Origin: Planctomycetota bacterium | Lineage (GTDB): Bacteria > Planctomycetota > Planctomycetia > Pirellulales > Pirellulaceae | Direction of reading: 5' to 3' | Assembly (NCBI GenBank): GCA_029979005.1 | Contig: JAPOIJ010000039.1 | Coordinates: 1-33,206 of the forward strand | DNA length: 33,206 bases | Shown: one piece after another, positions 8,422 to 16,961 of the stretch | How the letters are laid out: the number at the start of each line of letters is the position of its first letter | How positions within the stretch are numbered: the first letter of the stretch is position 1 | The notes under the pieces: generated by a model | Database searches by the model: none | Told to the model about the DNA's origin: nothing | The model's input: the letters and a program-made list of their open reading frames with translations, nothing else | Position numbers and translations under genes: made by a program

Positions 8422-9033
8422 CTATTTCTCACAATAGAGCTTTTGTGTCTCGATATATTTCTGCACCGCGCGTGGAGTCAAATAACGAATACTCTGTTGA
8501 CCCGTTACCTTATCCCGTATTTTCCGGCTTTGAATATCAATTAATGGACTGACAATCGAATGGCGACAAAAGGATTCGTATCGCTGCGAATCAACATATT
8601 TTTTGAACACCGAGAGGTCGATCTCCTGAGCGCCCGGACGATTCACGACCAGCGGTGTTGCGAGCTGGCAGATTTCACCCGGTTCATGCCAAGTGTCAAA
8701 ACTGTCCAGCGAGTCGGCGCCAAGTAATAAAAACAATTCATCATCGGGATGCAACTCACAAATCGCTTTAAGCGTATCTACGGTATAGCTGACGCCGCCA
8801 CGGTCAATTTCAATACGAGCCAACTGGAATGCAGGGTGCCCGGCAATTGCAAGTTCGATCATCTCGATCCGCTGTCGATCAGTTCCTTGAGCCCCCTGCG
8901 TTTTATGAGGGCTCAATGCGCATGGGACGAACCAAACGGCGTCTAAGTCAGCCTGCTCCCGGCACTGCTCCGCCAATATCAAATGACCTTGATGAATTGG
9001 ATCAAACGACCCCCCAAACACTCCAATACGCAT
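8422..9033 (-). CDS. nadD: Nicotinate-nucleotide adenylyltransferase
   Basis: NadD joins ATP and nicotinate mononucleotide to give deamido-NAD, the next-to-last step of NAD synthesis. The nucleotidyltransferase signature GGSFDPIHQGH is at residues 7-17, with His14 and His17 as the HxGH pair. SPHK and the substrate region TWHEPGEI follow. The usual ISSTxIR motif appears as IQSRKIR, with the Thr replaced by Arg, before SIRYLTPRAVQKYI. The 203-residue length is typical. The gene is first in a two-gene unit with the small unknown gene downstream and diverges from priA across 240 bases. Confidence 0.96.
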   Translation of the reverse strand: MRIGVFGGSFDPIHQGHLILAEQCREQADLDAVWFVPCALSPHKTQGAQGTDRQRIEMIELAIAGHPAFQLARIEIDRGGVSYTVDTLKAICELHPDDELFLLLGADSLDSFDTWHEPGEICQLATPLVVNRPGAQEIDLSVFKKYVDSQRYESFCRHSIVSPLIDIQSRKIRDKVTGQQSIRYLTPRAVQKYIETQKLYCEK

Positions 9034-9188
9034 ACTTTTGCCAACCTTTTGTTTATTGCGTTGTCTCTCACCTTCGGAAACCTAACACAACTTTGAATAA
9101 TAAACTACTAGCGTAAATTTTTGAAAATCCATAAGCTGGCCAATCCTCAACCGGCGAAAAAAGCATCCAAAGAATCAACACATTTAAC

Positions 9189-9209
9189 TTAGGGCTCCTA
9201 GTCCCCTAA
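9189..9209. repeat. Small inverted repeat between nadD and priA
   Basis: TTAGGG (9189-9194) and CCCTAA (9204-9209) can pair around a nine-base loop, 65 bases before the priA start. It may be an operator or a 5' leader hairpin. Nothing else in the 240-base spacer is strong enough to call. Confidence 0.35.
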
Positions 9210-9273
9210 ATATTCCTGCTGGAACGTGGGCAACGTGACCCTACGTGTCAACTGAATCTGATAAGTTAGTTCA

Positions 9274-11571
9274 ATGGACCAGCAATCTCTTTTCAACGTC
9301 GAACCCCCACCTTGGCAACTGGATGACCAGGACGACTGGCTGGCTGCACGAATCGTATTTCCGGGCGCCCCTTTCGGTCCTTACGACTATTCCATCCCAG
9401 CTGAGTTGGAAAAATCTGTGCAACCCGGAGTTCGCGTAGAGGTCAATCTCGGCCGGGGTAACCGAATCATGATTGGCTACTGCATTGAGGTAATCGGCCC
9501 GTGTCACCCGGACGCTCACACGGTGAATCCCCAAAAATTAAAGCCGATCGGCCGGGTCATTGACGCAAAACCGTTAATTAACGCTTCGTTGCTTGGTCTA
9601 GCCAACTGGATTAGCGATTATTACCTCTGCCCAGTTGGTCAAGTCATTGAAACCATCGTCCCAACCGGCGTTCGTAACAAATCGGGCACCCGCGAAATGC
9701 TTTTCCTAAGTGCCGCCGAAGATTTGCAGCAACGCACCAAAACGATGAAATTGTCGCAACTGCAAAAGACCATCTTAGAAACACTGGTCAGCAGCGTTCA
9801 GGACTGGACACCGCGAGAGCTTGCCGAAACCGTCGGCTGTACCCAAGGCCCGATTTCAACTCTTCGAAAAAAAGGATTAATTGTTGCGACCACCAAACGG
9901 GTTCAACAGAAAACTCATGAGATTCCACGTGAACGCAGAACAGCTGACCTAGTTCTTAATGAAGAACAGCAAGACGCTCTCGACAAAATCAACCAACATA
10001 TTGATTCCGACACTCACCGTACATTTCTGATGCACGGCGTGACTGGGAGCGGAAAAACCGAAGTCTATATTCGCGCCATTCAAAGAGTGGTGGAGTTTGG
10101 AAAACAAGCCATTGTACTCGTCCCTGAAATCAGCCTTACTCCCCAAACCCGTCAACGGTTCCGAGCCCGTTTCGATCGTGTTGCTGTGTTACACTCCCAC
10201 TTAACAGCCGCTCAACGCGCCTGGCATTGGCAAGAGATCGCAGCTGGCCGCGTTCAAGTAATTATCGGCGCCCGGAGTGCAATCTTTGCTCCAACACCTC
10301 GACTAGGATTAATCGTTTTAGATGAAGAGCATGATGGGTCATTTAAACAGGACAAAGCACCAAGATACCACGCGCGTGATGTTGCGGACTGGCGGGCCAG
10401 CAATGAAGGCATTCCCTTAGTTCTTGGCTCAGCAACCCCATCACTTGAATCATGGCAGCGAACGATCGACGGCAAATACGAAAAACTTTCTCTCGCAAAA
10501 CGTGTTCTCGACTTGCCCCTTCCCGATGTTGCTACCATCGACCTTCGTGTTGACTTTGGCGGGCGAAAACGATTCGGCCCCATCAGTCAAAAACTCCGAC
10601 AGGAAATCACCCAGGCCGTATCGAGAGGCGGGCAAGTCATTTTGTTGCTAAACCGCCGCGGATTCTCTACCCGTATCCAATGCCCCGGCTGTGGAAACGT
10701 GGAAACCTGCCCCGACTGTTCAATTCCACTTACACACCATGTCGACGGAAATAAAGCGGTTTGTCATTACTGTGACCATCAAATTCCCGAACCCAAAAAA
10801 TGCTCACAGTGCGGGAATGACTCCATTCGGTTTTCAGGACTGGGAACGCAACGATTAGCCGCCACCGTAGCTGCCATGTTTCCCGAAATTCCGATGATGC
10901 GAATGGATACTGATACCATGCGGAAACCGGGAAGCCACGAAAAAGCGCTTGCTAAATTCCGTAGTGGTGAGATCAAAATCCTGTTGGGAACTCAGATGAT
11001 CGCCAAAGGCCTCGACTTCCCAAACGTCACGCTCGTAGGGGTCATTAACGCGGACACGGCGCTGCATCTTCCCGATTTTCGGGCTGCCGAACGAACTTTC
11101 GGATTGGTCACTCAGGTCGCCGGACGGACAGGGCGAGGAGAGAAGGGCGGCAGAGTGCTTGTGCAGACCTTTGATCCTGAACACAAAGCAATTCAAGCCG
11201 CAACGCGCCATGACTATCTCGGGTTCGCCGCAGAGGAGCTGCCTCATCGCGACGAATTCAAATACCCACCTTTTGGGTTTCAAGCAAGAATCGTAATTCG
11301 CGGAGAGCTGGAATCAAAAGCCGAACAAATGGCGGAGCATATTGCTGAACAGATAGAATTTGCTTCGGAAAAACTAAACACCGATGTCTCTGTTCTCGGC
11401 CCTGCCGCCGCCCCTGTCGAAAAACTCCGGGGAAAGTTTCGCTTCCATATGCTCCTGAGTTCAGAAACCTCCGGTACGTTGCAATCGGTCATTCGGCTCG
11501 CCCAAAAAACCATTAAATCAATTAATGATGTGCAGTGGATCGTCGATGTCGACCCGCAGGACATGATGTAG
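9274..11571 (+). CDS. priA: Primosomal protein N' (replication restart helicase PriA)
   Basis: PriA recognises stalled forks and D-loops and reloads the replicative helicase. The 765-residue protein begins with the 3' DNA-binding region. A winged-helix segment follows, then Walker A GVTGSGKT at residues 255-262 and the DEEH box at 350-353. All eight zinc-binding cysteines are present from residue 470 onward, arranged as four C-x2-C pairs. The late helicase motifs QMIAKGLDFPNV and QVAGRTGRG follow. No catalytic residue is missing. The ATG has no clear Shine-Dalgarno site. It is the first of a run of plus-strand genes that also includes rnhA and recG, whose products act on related DNA structures. 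Confidence 0.97.
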   Translation: MDQQSLFNVEPPPWQLDDQDDWLAARIVFPGAPFGPYDYSIPAELEKSVQPGVRVEVNLGRGNRIMIGYCIEVIGPCHPDAHTVNPQKLKPIGRVIDAKPLINASLLGLANWISDYYLCPVGQVIETIVPTGVRNKSGTREMLFLSAAEDLQQRTKTMKLSQLQKTILETLVSSVQDWTPRELAETVGCTQGPISTLRKKGLIVATTKRVQQKTHEIPRERRTADLVLNEEQQDALDKINQHIDSDTHRTFLMHGVTGSGKTEVYIRAIQRVVEFGKQAIVLVPEISLTPQTRQRFRARFDRVAVLHSHLTAAQRAWHWQEIAAGRVQVIIGARSAIFAPTPRLGLIVLDEEHDGSFKQDKAPRYHARDVADWRASNEGIPLVLGSATPSLESWQRTIDGKYEKLSLAKRVLDLPLPDVATIDLRVDFGGRKRFGPISQKLRQEITQAVSRGGQVILLLNRRGFSTRIQCPGCGNVETCPDCSIPLTHHVDGNKAVCHYCDHQIPEPKKCSQCGNDSIRFSGLGTQRLAATVAAMFPEIPMMRMDTDTMRKPGSHEKALAKFRSGEIKILLGTQMIAKGLDFPNVTLVGVINADTALHLPDFRAAERTFGLVTQVAGRTGRGEKGGRVLVQTFDPEHKAIQAATRHDYLGFAAEELPHRDEFKYPPFGFQARIVIRGELESKAEQMAEHIAEQIEFASEKLNTDVSVLGPAAAPVEKLRGKFRFHMLLSSETSGTLQSVIRLAQKTIKSINDVQWIVDVDPQDMM

Positions 11572-11746
11572 TTGCGGTTCAGTGAAACAACCTAGAGCAC
11601 CTTTATTCCCCACAAAACACCCAACTTGGTGGCCCTCTCGTTTCGCAGGGACTTTCTCAACACCGCTGTTTCGCTCTGGCTTGGTTTAAGGAGCACTCCT
11701 ACAATATTAGGGCGAGTAAATTTACCTATTAGAAAATCAAACTCCT

Positions 11747-13750
11747 ATGTCCTATCGCGGTATCAAACGCGTCCTTGGCGAGTCTAACCTTGAACGGAAA
11801 ATCCGTATCTGGTTCGGCATGTGCCTATTGGGTTTGATGGGAGGATCTTTTTGGCTGTTAAATAAAATTACCGAAGATCAAATCTATGACAACATTCAGA
11901 AAACGGCAAAAAGTTTTAAATCGGACCATCTCCTGCGGACACACCTAGGGAATATTCAAAACATTCCTCAAGCCGAAGAGGAGCTCCTCGTAAAACTGGC
12001 TGAGGATGGCGCGGGTTACATGTACACCGCGCAAACTATTTTTTTACCAAATAAAGTCACCCGCAATCTAATTGGCACATTCGATAGTGGACTCTCAAAG
12101 CCCAAACCGCTGCCCGATGAGTCGCCAGACCAAAGTGAGAATAACAAAAAAGAAGAAACCAACCGCCTCAAATTGCTTACCGAACTAGCGAAACCACTCC
12201 AGTTGAATCAAGATCGACTCGACGCGTACAAAAAAAGGGACGTTGATAAATACGAAGAGTATAAAAAAGCGATCGAAGAGGATCCGACAGCCGATGATTG
12301 GAATTCCTGGGAGGTCGACAACTTCGAGGGCGGGCAATTTGTCTATTACGCACCAATCATTTTCAATACAGAATGCAGTGCGTGCCACTGGCTCATTACT
12401 GAGGACCAAGACATCCAGCTAGAACTCGATGGTCTTCAACAACGCCTGATCGAAGATGACATCAAAACGGAAGACATCGACAACATCCTTGCTGAAAAAA
12501 ATAAATACGCACCGTCCTTCTTTCTAAAAATATCGCTCGATGACAAATTGACACAGGATACTCTCACACGGAGTCGCGCAATCCTAATCTCAGTTGCGAT
12601 TGGAACCGTCGTTATCTGCGTGGCTTTTCTTTGGGCAATCGTCCGGTATGTGATTGTCAAACCATTGGCTCACCTTCGTGACGTAACGGAAGAAGTCAGC
12701 CAGGGCAGAATGGATGTTCGCGCCGAAGTCAACACAGGGGATGAGTTTGAAGAATTGTCACGTTCGTTCAATCGCATGCTGAGACACCTCATGGATACGC
12801 AGGTGGCACTCCAGAATGCCAACCAGGATCTCGACAGTAAAGTCGACGAACAGGCGCAATTGAATTTAAAGCTCTATGAGATGAACCAGATTAAAAGTGA
12901 GTTTCTGGCTAATATGAGCCATGAATTGCGGACACCATTGAACAGCATCATTGGATTTTCAGAAATACTCGAAACGGCAAAAGGCCTCGAAGACAAACAG
13001 GTTCGTTTCGCCTCCAACATCCGAAACTCTGGCCGATTACTTCTCGATTTAATCAACGACATCCTTGATTTAGCCAAGCTTGAGGCTGGCAAAATGAAAG
13101 TTAATCCCAGTGAATTCAAACTGCCTCAACTCATCTCGGAGCTTTGCGAGATGGTCGCGAACCTGGCGGAAACCAAAAACATTCAACTGACCGTTGATGT
13201 TAACTCTAATTTCCCGGTTGTCTTTCAAGACAAGATTAAACTCCAACAAATTTTAACCAACCTGCTCTCTAACGCGATTAAATTTACGCCAGAAGGCGGC
13301 CGCATTAATGTCACCGCAGAGCAGCTGGATTCGAATCCTACTGAACTCCAAATCCACGTGCGAGACACCGGCATAGGTATCGCCGCTCCGGATCAAGCCA
13401 TCATCTTTGAAAAATTCCGACAGGGACCCTCCGCCATTGGAACAGACTCGCTGACCCGCGAGGTCTCTGGCACCGGCCTGGGGCTTTCCATTGTAAAGGA
13501 ACTCTGCATTCTTCTCGGAGGCAAAATCCAATTGGTTTCAGAAGTTGGAAAAGGAAGTACTTTTTCTGTTACGTTACCTTGGCGATTTCAGGCCGAGCCA
13601 AAAATCAACTCGGAAATTTCAGAGACCATAAACGAACTTACCAAAAGCCAACGCGTTGACTTTGCCAGAGCAAACCTCACTCCAACCCCCCAGACTGAAG
13701 ATCTTGAGAGCCTGCCATCAAGCTCGGCGGCGACAGACCCATCCGACTAG
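11747..13750 (+). CDS. Membrane sensor histidine kinase with periplasmic c-type heme motif
   Basis: The 667-residue protein has a membrane segment at about residues 22-41, a periplasmic domain of about 235 residues, a second membrane segment at about 279-301, a HAMP linker and a short coiled coil. The kinase core carries His392 in SHELRTP, followed by NLLSNAIKF, DTGIGI and GTGLGL. The periplasmic domain contains CSACH at residues 210-214, a covalent heme c attachment motif, preceded by FVYYAPIIFNTE. This resembles Tll0287/DUF3365-type sensor domains, by recollection. It may sense redox state or a diatomic gas. A tail of about 50 residues after the ATPase domain has no known domain. No response regulator is nearby. 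The next gene is rnhA, about 100 bases on. Confidence 0.93.
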   Translation: MSYRGIKRVLGESNLERKIRIWFGMCLLGLMGGSFWLLNKITEDQIYDNIQKTAKSFKSDHLLRTHLGNIQNIPQAEEELLVKLAEDGAGYMYTAQTIFLPNKVTRNLIGTFDSGLSKPKPLPDESPDQSENNKKEETNRLKLLTELAKPLQLNQDRLDAYKKRDVDKYEEYKKAIEEDPTADDWNSWEVDNFEGGQFVYYAPIIFNTECSACHWLITEDQDIQLELDGLQQRLIEDDIKTEDIDNILAEKNKYAPSFFLKISLDDKLTQDTLTRSRAILISVAIGTVVICVAFLWAIVRYVIVKPLAHLRDVTEEVSQGRMDVRAEVNTGDEFEELSRSFNRMLRHLMDTQVALQNANQDLDSKVDEQAQLNLKLYEMNQIKSEFLANMSHELRTPLNSIIGFSEILETAKGLEDKQVRFASNIRNSGRLLLDLINDILDLAKLEAGKMKVNPSEFKLPQLISELCEMVANLAETKNIQLTVDVNSNFPVVFQDKIKLQQILTNLLSNAIKFTPEGGRINVTAEQLDSNPTELQIHVRDTGIGIAAPDQAIIFEKFRQGPSAIGTDSLTREVSGTGLGLSIVKELCILLGGKIQLVSEVGKGSTFSVTLPWRFQAEPKINSEISETINELTKSQRVDFARANLTPTPQTEDLESLPSSSAATDPSD

Positions 13751-13850
13751 TCATCCAGCTGCCTAGTTGCAGTTACCACATGACGCTAAACTTTTGCAAC
13801 TTGATCAACTAAACTACTGCTTTCCTACCTCCTTTTCCAAACAATGCTCC

Positions 13851-14321
13851 GTGAATAACTCAGCCGCCGACACAATTGAAGTTCATTTATTTACCGATGG
13901 TGGGTGCAGTGGTAACCCCGGACCAGGCGGGTGGGGTTTCATATTAAGACACCTCGCATCGGGAAAAGAGATTGAAAAATCCGGCGGCATGGCACTAACA
14001 ACCAACAACCAAATGGAATTGGAAGCTGTCATTCAGGGCCTCGCAATGCTTAAACGACCTTGCCGCGTCGAACTTTTCACCGACAGTGTTTACGTGGGCA
14101 AAGGAATGACAGAATGGATGCCGAAATGGAAAGCCAACGGATGGAAGCGACGCGAAGGAAAAAAATTAGTCCCCGTCAAAAATGAAGAATTCTGGAAACG
14201 TTTGGACCAGCAACTCACTCGCCATCGAGTGAAGTACACCCGTGTTGCCGGACATAGTGGGCACGAAGAGAACGACCGTGTTGATGGACTCGCTGTCGCG
14301 GCCTACCAGAAATACCTTTAA
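13851..14321 (+). CDS. rnhA: Ribonuclease HI
   Basis: RNase HI cuts the RNA strand of RNA-DNA hybrids with two metal ions. The four acidic residues are visible: the Asp in FTDGGCSGNPGPGGWG, the Glu in NNQMELEA, the Asp in FTDSVYV and the Asp in NDRVDGLA, with the flexible-loop His in AGHSGHEEN. The frame stays open back to a TTG at 13767. I chose the GTG at 13851 because the conserved fold begins six residues later and the resulting 156 residues match the usual length. No good ribosome binding site supports either start. It lies 100 bases after the heme kinase and 72 before recG on the same strand. Confidence 0.93.
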   Translation: MNNSAADTIEVHLFTDGGCSGNPGPGGWGFILRHLASGKEIEKSGGMALTTNNQMELEAVIQGLAMLKRPCRVELFTDSVYVGKGMTEWMPKWKANGWKRREGKKLVPVKNEEFWKRLDQQLTRHRVKYTRVAGHSGHEENDRVDGLAVAAYQKYL

Positions 14322-14393
14322 ACAGCCCCTCCCATCGACGGAATCTGCCATCCCGGGTCTACCCGTTTGTTGTCGAATCGAACAAAATAAGGC

Positions 14394-16511
14394 ATGGTTG
14401 ATTCTGAACAATCCCCCTCTACACCTCCCGACGCGGCTCCGATTGAGAGACTAACTCAGTCGATCCTTTCGATTCACGGAATTGGGGTTCAGCGCGCCAA
14501 GTTGCTTCAAAAGCTTGGATTGCATACGGCTGCTGATTTGTTGTTCTTTTTCCCTCGATCTTACGAAGACTTCACTGAACTACACCAAATCACTGAACTC
14601 CAAGACGAGCAAATGGCCAACGTTGTCGGCGTAGTGGAAGATATCGACCCGGCAATTACTGGTCGTGGCAAACACATTTTGTCTGTTTTGTTCAAACAGA
14701 ACGACCAGTTTTTGAAAGCAATTTGGTTCAATCAGTCGTTCATGACCAAGAAATTCCAAATTGGCCAGCGCGTACTTTTGCGAGGCAAAACCAAATTGGT
14801 CTCTGGGCGTTTTCAAATGTCTCATCCCAAAACAATCTGGCTGGACGCCGATCAGGATGTCGAAAACGAAAAACAACTTTCTCCCGTTTATCGATTAACC
14901 GAAGGAATCAATCAGCGGCAAATGCGCGAGTTGATTTCAGAAACCATCGAAAGTTGTGCCGGGCTAATTCAAGAGGCATTTCCTGAAGACTTACGAAAGC
15001 AAGTTGAAGTTTGCGAAATCGAAACCGCAATTCGTCAAATCCACGCTCCCAAAAACCATGAACAAATGGAAAAGGCTAGATCACGGTTGGTCTATCAGGA
15101 ACTCTTCATCCTTCAACTTGCTTTGGCCATTCGCCGACACAGGATCCGCACCACTAATGTCTCGCCCCGGCTTGAGTTAACGCCAAAAATTCGTTCTCGA
15201 ATTGTTGGCAGGTTGCCTTTTACATTGACTGAAACTCAAAAAAAGGCCTTTCAGGAAATTGCCACTGACATGGGGCAGAAGTTTCCGATGAACCGGCTTT
15301 TACACGGTGAAGTTGGCAGTGGGAAAACCGTCGTCGCTGTTTGCGCCATGCTACTCGCCGTCGCTCACGGAAATCAAGCGACCCTTATGGCTCCTACGGA
15401 AATCCTTGCGCAGCAACATTTCCAAACACTGAAAAAACTTCTTGAAAACAGCCGGGTTCGCATGGTGCTCTGGACTGGAAGCCTTAAGCCGGCGGAAAGA
15501 AAAAAAATCTCGAAGCAGATTTCTGACGGGGAAGTCGATCTTGTTATTGGCACCCAAGCAGTCGTGGCTTCTAAAATTGACTTTCATCAACTTGGACTAG
15601 TCGTCATCGATGAGCAACATAAGTTTGGAGTCCGGCAACGTGCATTACTAAAACAATCCGGGCACGATCCACACTACCTCGTCATGACGGCAACGCCGAT
15701 CCCAAGAACCATCTCGATGACTCTTTTTGGAGATCTCGATGTCTCAATACTTGAGCGAACCAGTGGGGTGGGGCAAAAAGTAAATACTTACCTCGGCCTC
15801 GAAAAAAATCGCGACCAATGGTGGGAGTTCTTTCGTAAGAAGCTGAAAGAAGGTCGGCAAGGATTTATTGTCGCTCCGCTGGTCAACGCTGATGACGACT
15901 CGGAATTGAGCAGCGCAGAACGAATGTTCGAAACACTCGCTAACGGACCACTTTCTGAATTTCGATTGGATGTCCTCCATGGCAAACAGTCTACCGAGGA
16001 AAAGGACATAGCGATGCAGAATTTTGTTTCCGGAAAAACGCAAGCGATTGTGGCCACGGGGGTGGTCGAAGTTGGCATCAACGTCCCCAACGCTACGCTA
16101 ATGACAATTGAATCTGCTGAGCGATTCGGGCTATCTCAACTCCACCAATTAAGAGGCCGCGTAAGCCGTGGCACTCACCCCGCATTCGTTTGTGCTTTTG
16201 CCACAACAGACGACCCAGAATCAAACGAGCGGCTCACCGCATTTGCCGACAACGATAACGGATTTGAGCTGGCAGAAATCGATCTGCAAATTCGCGGCCC
16301 CGGTAATTTATTTAGTACCCAGCAAAGCGGATTCCCTCCTTTGATGATCGCTGACCTAATTCGCGATGCAGATATTCTTAAATCAGCTCAGCATGATGCT
16401 CGAAAGTTAATCGATCAGGATCCTGAATTAGAAGGCAGTGACTACCAGCGGCTACGACAGCTTGTCTTTGCGAGGTACGGCAAGGCCTTGCAGCTAAGCG
16501 ACGTGGGTTAA
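14394..16511 (+). CDS. recG: ATP-dependent DNA helicase RecG
   Basis: RecG reverses stalled forks and unwinds R-loops and D-loops. An N-terminal helix-hairpin-helix-like region (SIHGIGVQRAKLLQKLGL) leads into the wedge OB domain. The helicase core has Walker A GEVGSGKT at residues 305-312, the DEQH box at 406-409, TATPIPRT, and the late motifs VVEVGINVPNAT and QLHQLRGRVSRG. The C-terminal IDLQIRGPGNLFSTQQSG is characteristic of RecG and separates it from Mfd. The 705-residue length is normal. It ends the plus-strand run that begins with priA and converges on the next gene across 29 bases without an evident terminator. Confidence 0.97.
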   Translation: MVDSEQSPSTPPDAAPIERLTQSILSIHGIGVQRAKLLQKLGLHTAADLLFFFPRSYEDFTELHQITELQDEQMANVVGVVEDIDPAITGRGKHILSVLFKQNDQFLKAIWFNQSFMTKKFQIGQRVLLRGKTKLVSGRFQMSHPKTIWLDADQDVENEKQLSPVYRLTEGINQRQMRELISETIESCAGLIQEAFPEDLRKQVEVCEIETAIRQIHAPKNHEQMEKARSRLVYQELFILQLALAIRRHRIRTTNVSPRLELTPKIRSRIVGRLPFTLTETQKKAFQEIATDMGQKFPMNRLLHGEVGSGKTVVAVCAMLLAVAHGNQATLMAPTEILAQQHFQTLKKLLENSRVRMVLWTGSLKPAERKKISKQISDGEVDLVIGTQAVVASKIDFHQLGLVVIDEQHKFGVRQRALLKQSGHDPHYLVMTATPIPRTISMTLFGDLDVSILERTSGVGQKVNTYLGLEKNRDQWWEFFRKKLKEGRQGFIVAPLVNADDDSELSSAERMFETLANGPLSEFRLDVLHGKQSTEEKDIAMQNFVSGKTQAIVATGVVEVGINVPNATLMTIESAERFGLSQLHQLRGRVSRGTHPAFVCAFATTDDPESNERLTAFADNDNGFELAEIDLQIRGPGNLFSTQQSGFPPLMIADLIRDADILKSAQHDARKLIDQDPELEGSDYQRLRQLVFARYGKALQLSDVG

Positions 16512-16540
16512 ACAGGTTTTCAACGAAGCCGGATTGGAAA

Positions 16541-16885
16541 TTATCCAGGACGGGACATGATCCCGCCAATTATCGTAAGGATTCCAAAACTACCACAAAG
16601 AAGAGAAAGCCCGCCAAGCACGATTCCAATCCAAGCGTGCGCCGATCCTTTGATTACTGGATTTCGTTTTCTGTCGGCCAAGCCCATAAAGCCTAAAACG
16701 ATCGAGACAAACCCCAGTGGAAAAATTAAGAGTGAACCTATTCCGAGGTAATAGGAAATAAGAGCTTTGGGGTTTTTGTAGGGGATCAAGCCGCCCGTTG
16801 CATCGCCCTCGCCAGTTCCGCTCGGACTGGCGACGTTTTGGGGTTGGGCGGTAGAGCGGTATGGATTTTCGGAATCTTCAGACAT
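16541..16885 (-). CDS. DUF4190-like small membrane protein
   Basis: The 114-residue protein has a polar N-terminal tail of about 40 residues rich in Ser, Gly and Pro, then two hydrophobic segments at about 42-66 and 82-110. The residues between them include GLADRKRNPVIKGSAHAWIGIVLG. This two-helix pattern with a short basic turn is that of the DUF4190 family, whose function is unknown. On the minus strand AGGGG lies close before the ATG. In the leader a perfect seven-base inverted repeat (16887-16893 and 16948-16954) has one arm between that site and the start codon. The gene converges with recG. mqnE ends 76 bases upstream in the same direction, so cotranscription with the menaquinone genes is possible but unproven. 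Confidence 0.82.
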   Translation of the reverse strand: MSEDSENPYRSTAQPQNVASPSGTGEGDATGGLIPYKNPKALISYYLGIGSLLIFPLGFVSIVLGFMGLADRKRNPVIKGSAHAWIGIVLGGLSLLCGSFGILTIIGGIMSRPG

Positions 16886-16961
16886 TGGAACGCCCCTGTA
16901 AACGAAAGCTTTTAAAGACCATAACCTGAAAAGTTAACAGACAGTTAGCGTTCCGTCAAAA

